A DNA stretch of 64,000 nt from Sinonovacula constricta (lineage: Eukaryota; Mollusca; Bivalvia; Cardiida; Solecurtidae): contig CM017559.1 in NCBI GenBank assembly GCA_007844125.1, positions 32,411,863-32,475,862 on the forward strand, in the 5' to 3' direction. How positions within the stretch are numbered: the first letter of the stretch is position 1; the number at the start of each line of letters is the position of its first letter. The notes below the pieces were generated by a model. It had not been told where the DNA came from, did no database searches, and saw only the letters and a program-made list of their open reading frames with translations. The position numbers and the translations under genes were made by a program. This document shows positions 63,977 through 64,000 of the stretch, piece by piece.

Positions 63977-64000
63977 TTTCCAGGGAAGAAGAAAACAAAA

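Noticed and set aside
1..64000. A new defence or metabolic gene cluster
   Set aside because: The window holds a single intron-rich animal gene; there are no adjacent co-oriented coding genes that could form a system.

Overview
The window is eukaryotic, AT-rich and repeat-dense. It looks like a mollusc, most probably a bivalve, because its noncoding DNA holds several tRNA-derived SINE families, short inverted-repeat transposons and a dispersed 145-bp-period repeat of a style I associate with bivalve genomes. The organism call is an inference; no ribosomal or mitochondrial marker is present to confirm it. I see no prokaryotic features.

One gene fills the window. It lies on the minus strand, begins 25 bases from the right edge (ATG at 63976) and ends with a TGA at 793-791. 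I could assemble 15 coding exons, each with AG/GT borders. Every exon joins the next in phase, giving a 3042-bp CDS for a secreted protein of 1013 residues. The order is signal peptide, thrombospondin type 1 repeat (TSR) 1, an ADAMTS-type cysteine-rich module, TSR2-8, one Ig domain and TSR9-11. Exon order and motifs match ADAMTS-like proteins of the ADAMTSL1/ADAMTSL3 branch, so it is probably an extracellular matrix glycoprotein without a protease domain. Its notable departure is that the ADAMTS spacer module is absent: a single exon runs straight from the end of the cysteine-rich module into TSR2.

About 95% of the gene is intron, and each large intron carries its own tandem repeat. Intron 14 (974-3293) holds a SINE and decayed inverted-repeat elements. 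Intron 13 (3483-6097) has a 38-bp minisatellite. Intron 11 (7729-9754) has a 49-bp satellite with a telomere-like CCCTAACC core. Intron 10 (9885-18513) has a 7.5-kb array of a 23-bp unit with higher-order duplications of 1280 and 771 bp. Intron 6 (26291-29508) has a 13-bp array. Intron 4 (34358-48059) has 76-bp and 55-bp arrays, intron 2 (49095-59921) 145-bp and 95-bp arrays, and intron 1 (60093-63829) a roughly 41-bp array.

Between these lie at least three tRNA-like SINE families, a TTAA-flanked MITE family (about ten copies), a hAT-like MITE family with 8-bp target duplications (four bounded copies and a fragment), a Tigger/pogo-like element nested in a SINE, and several palindromic elements. 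I found no second protein gene, no true tRNA or rRNA gene and no CRISPR array. Most open frames longer than 60 codons are products of tandem repeats that lack stops.
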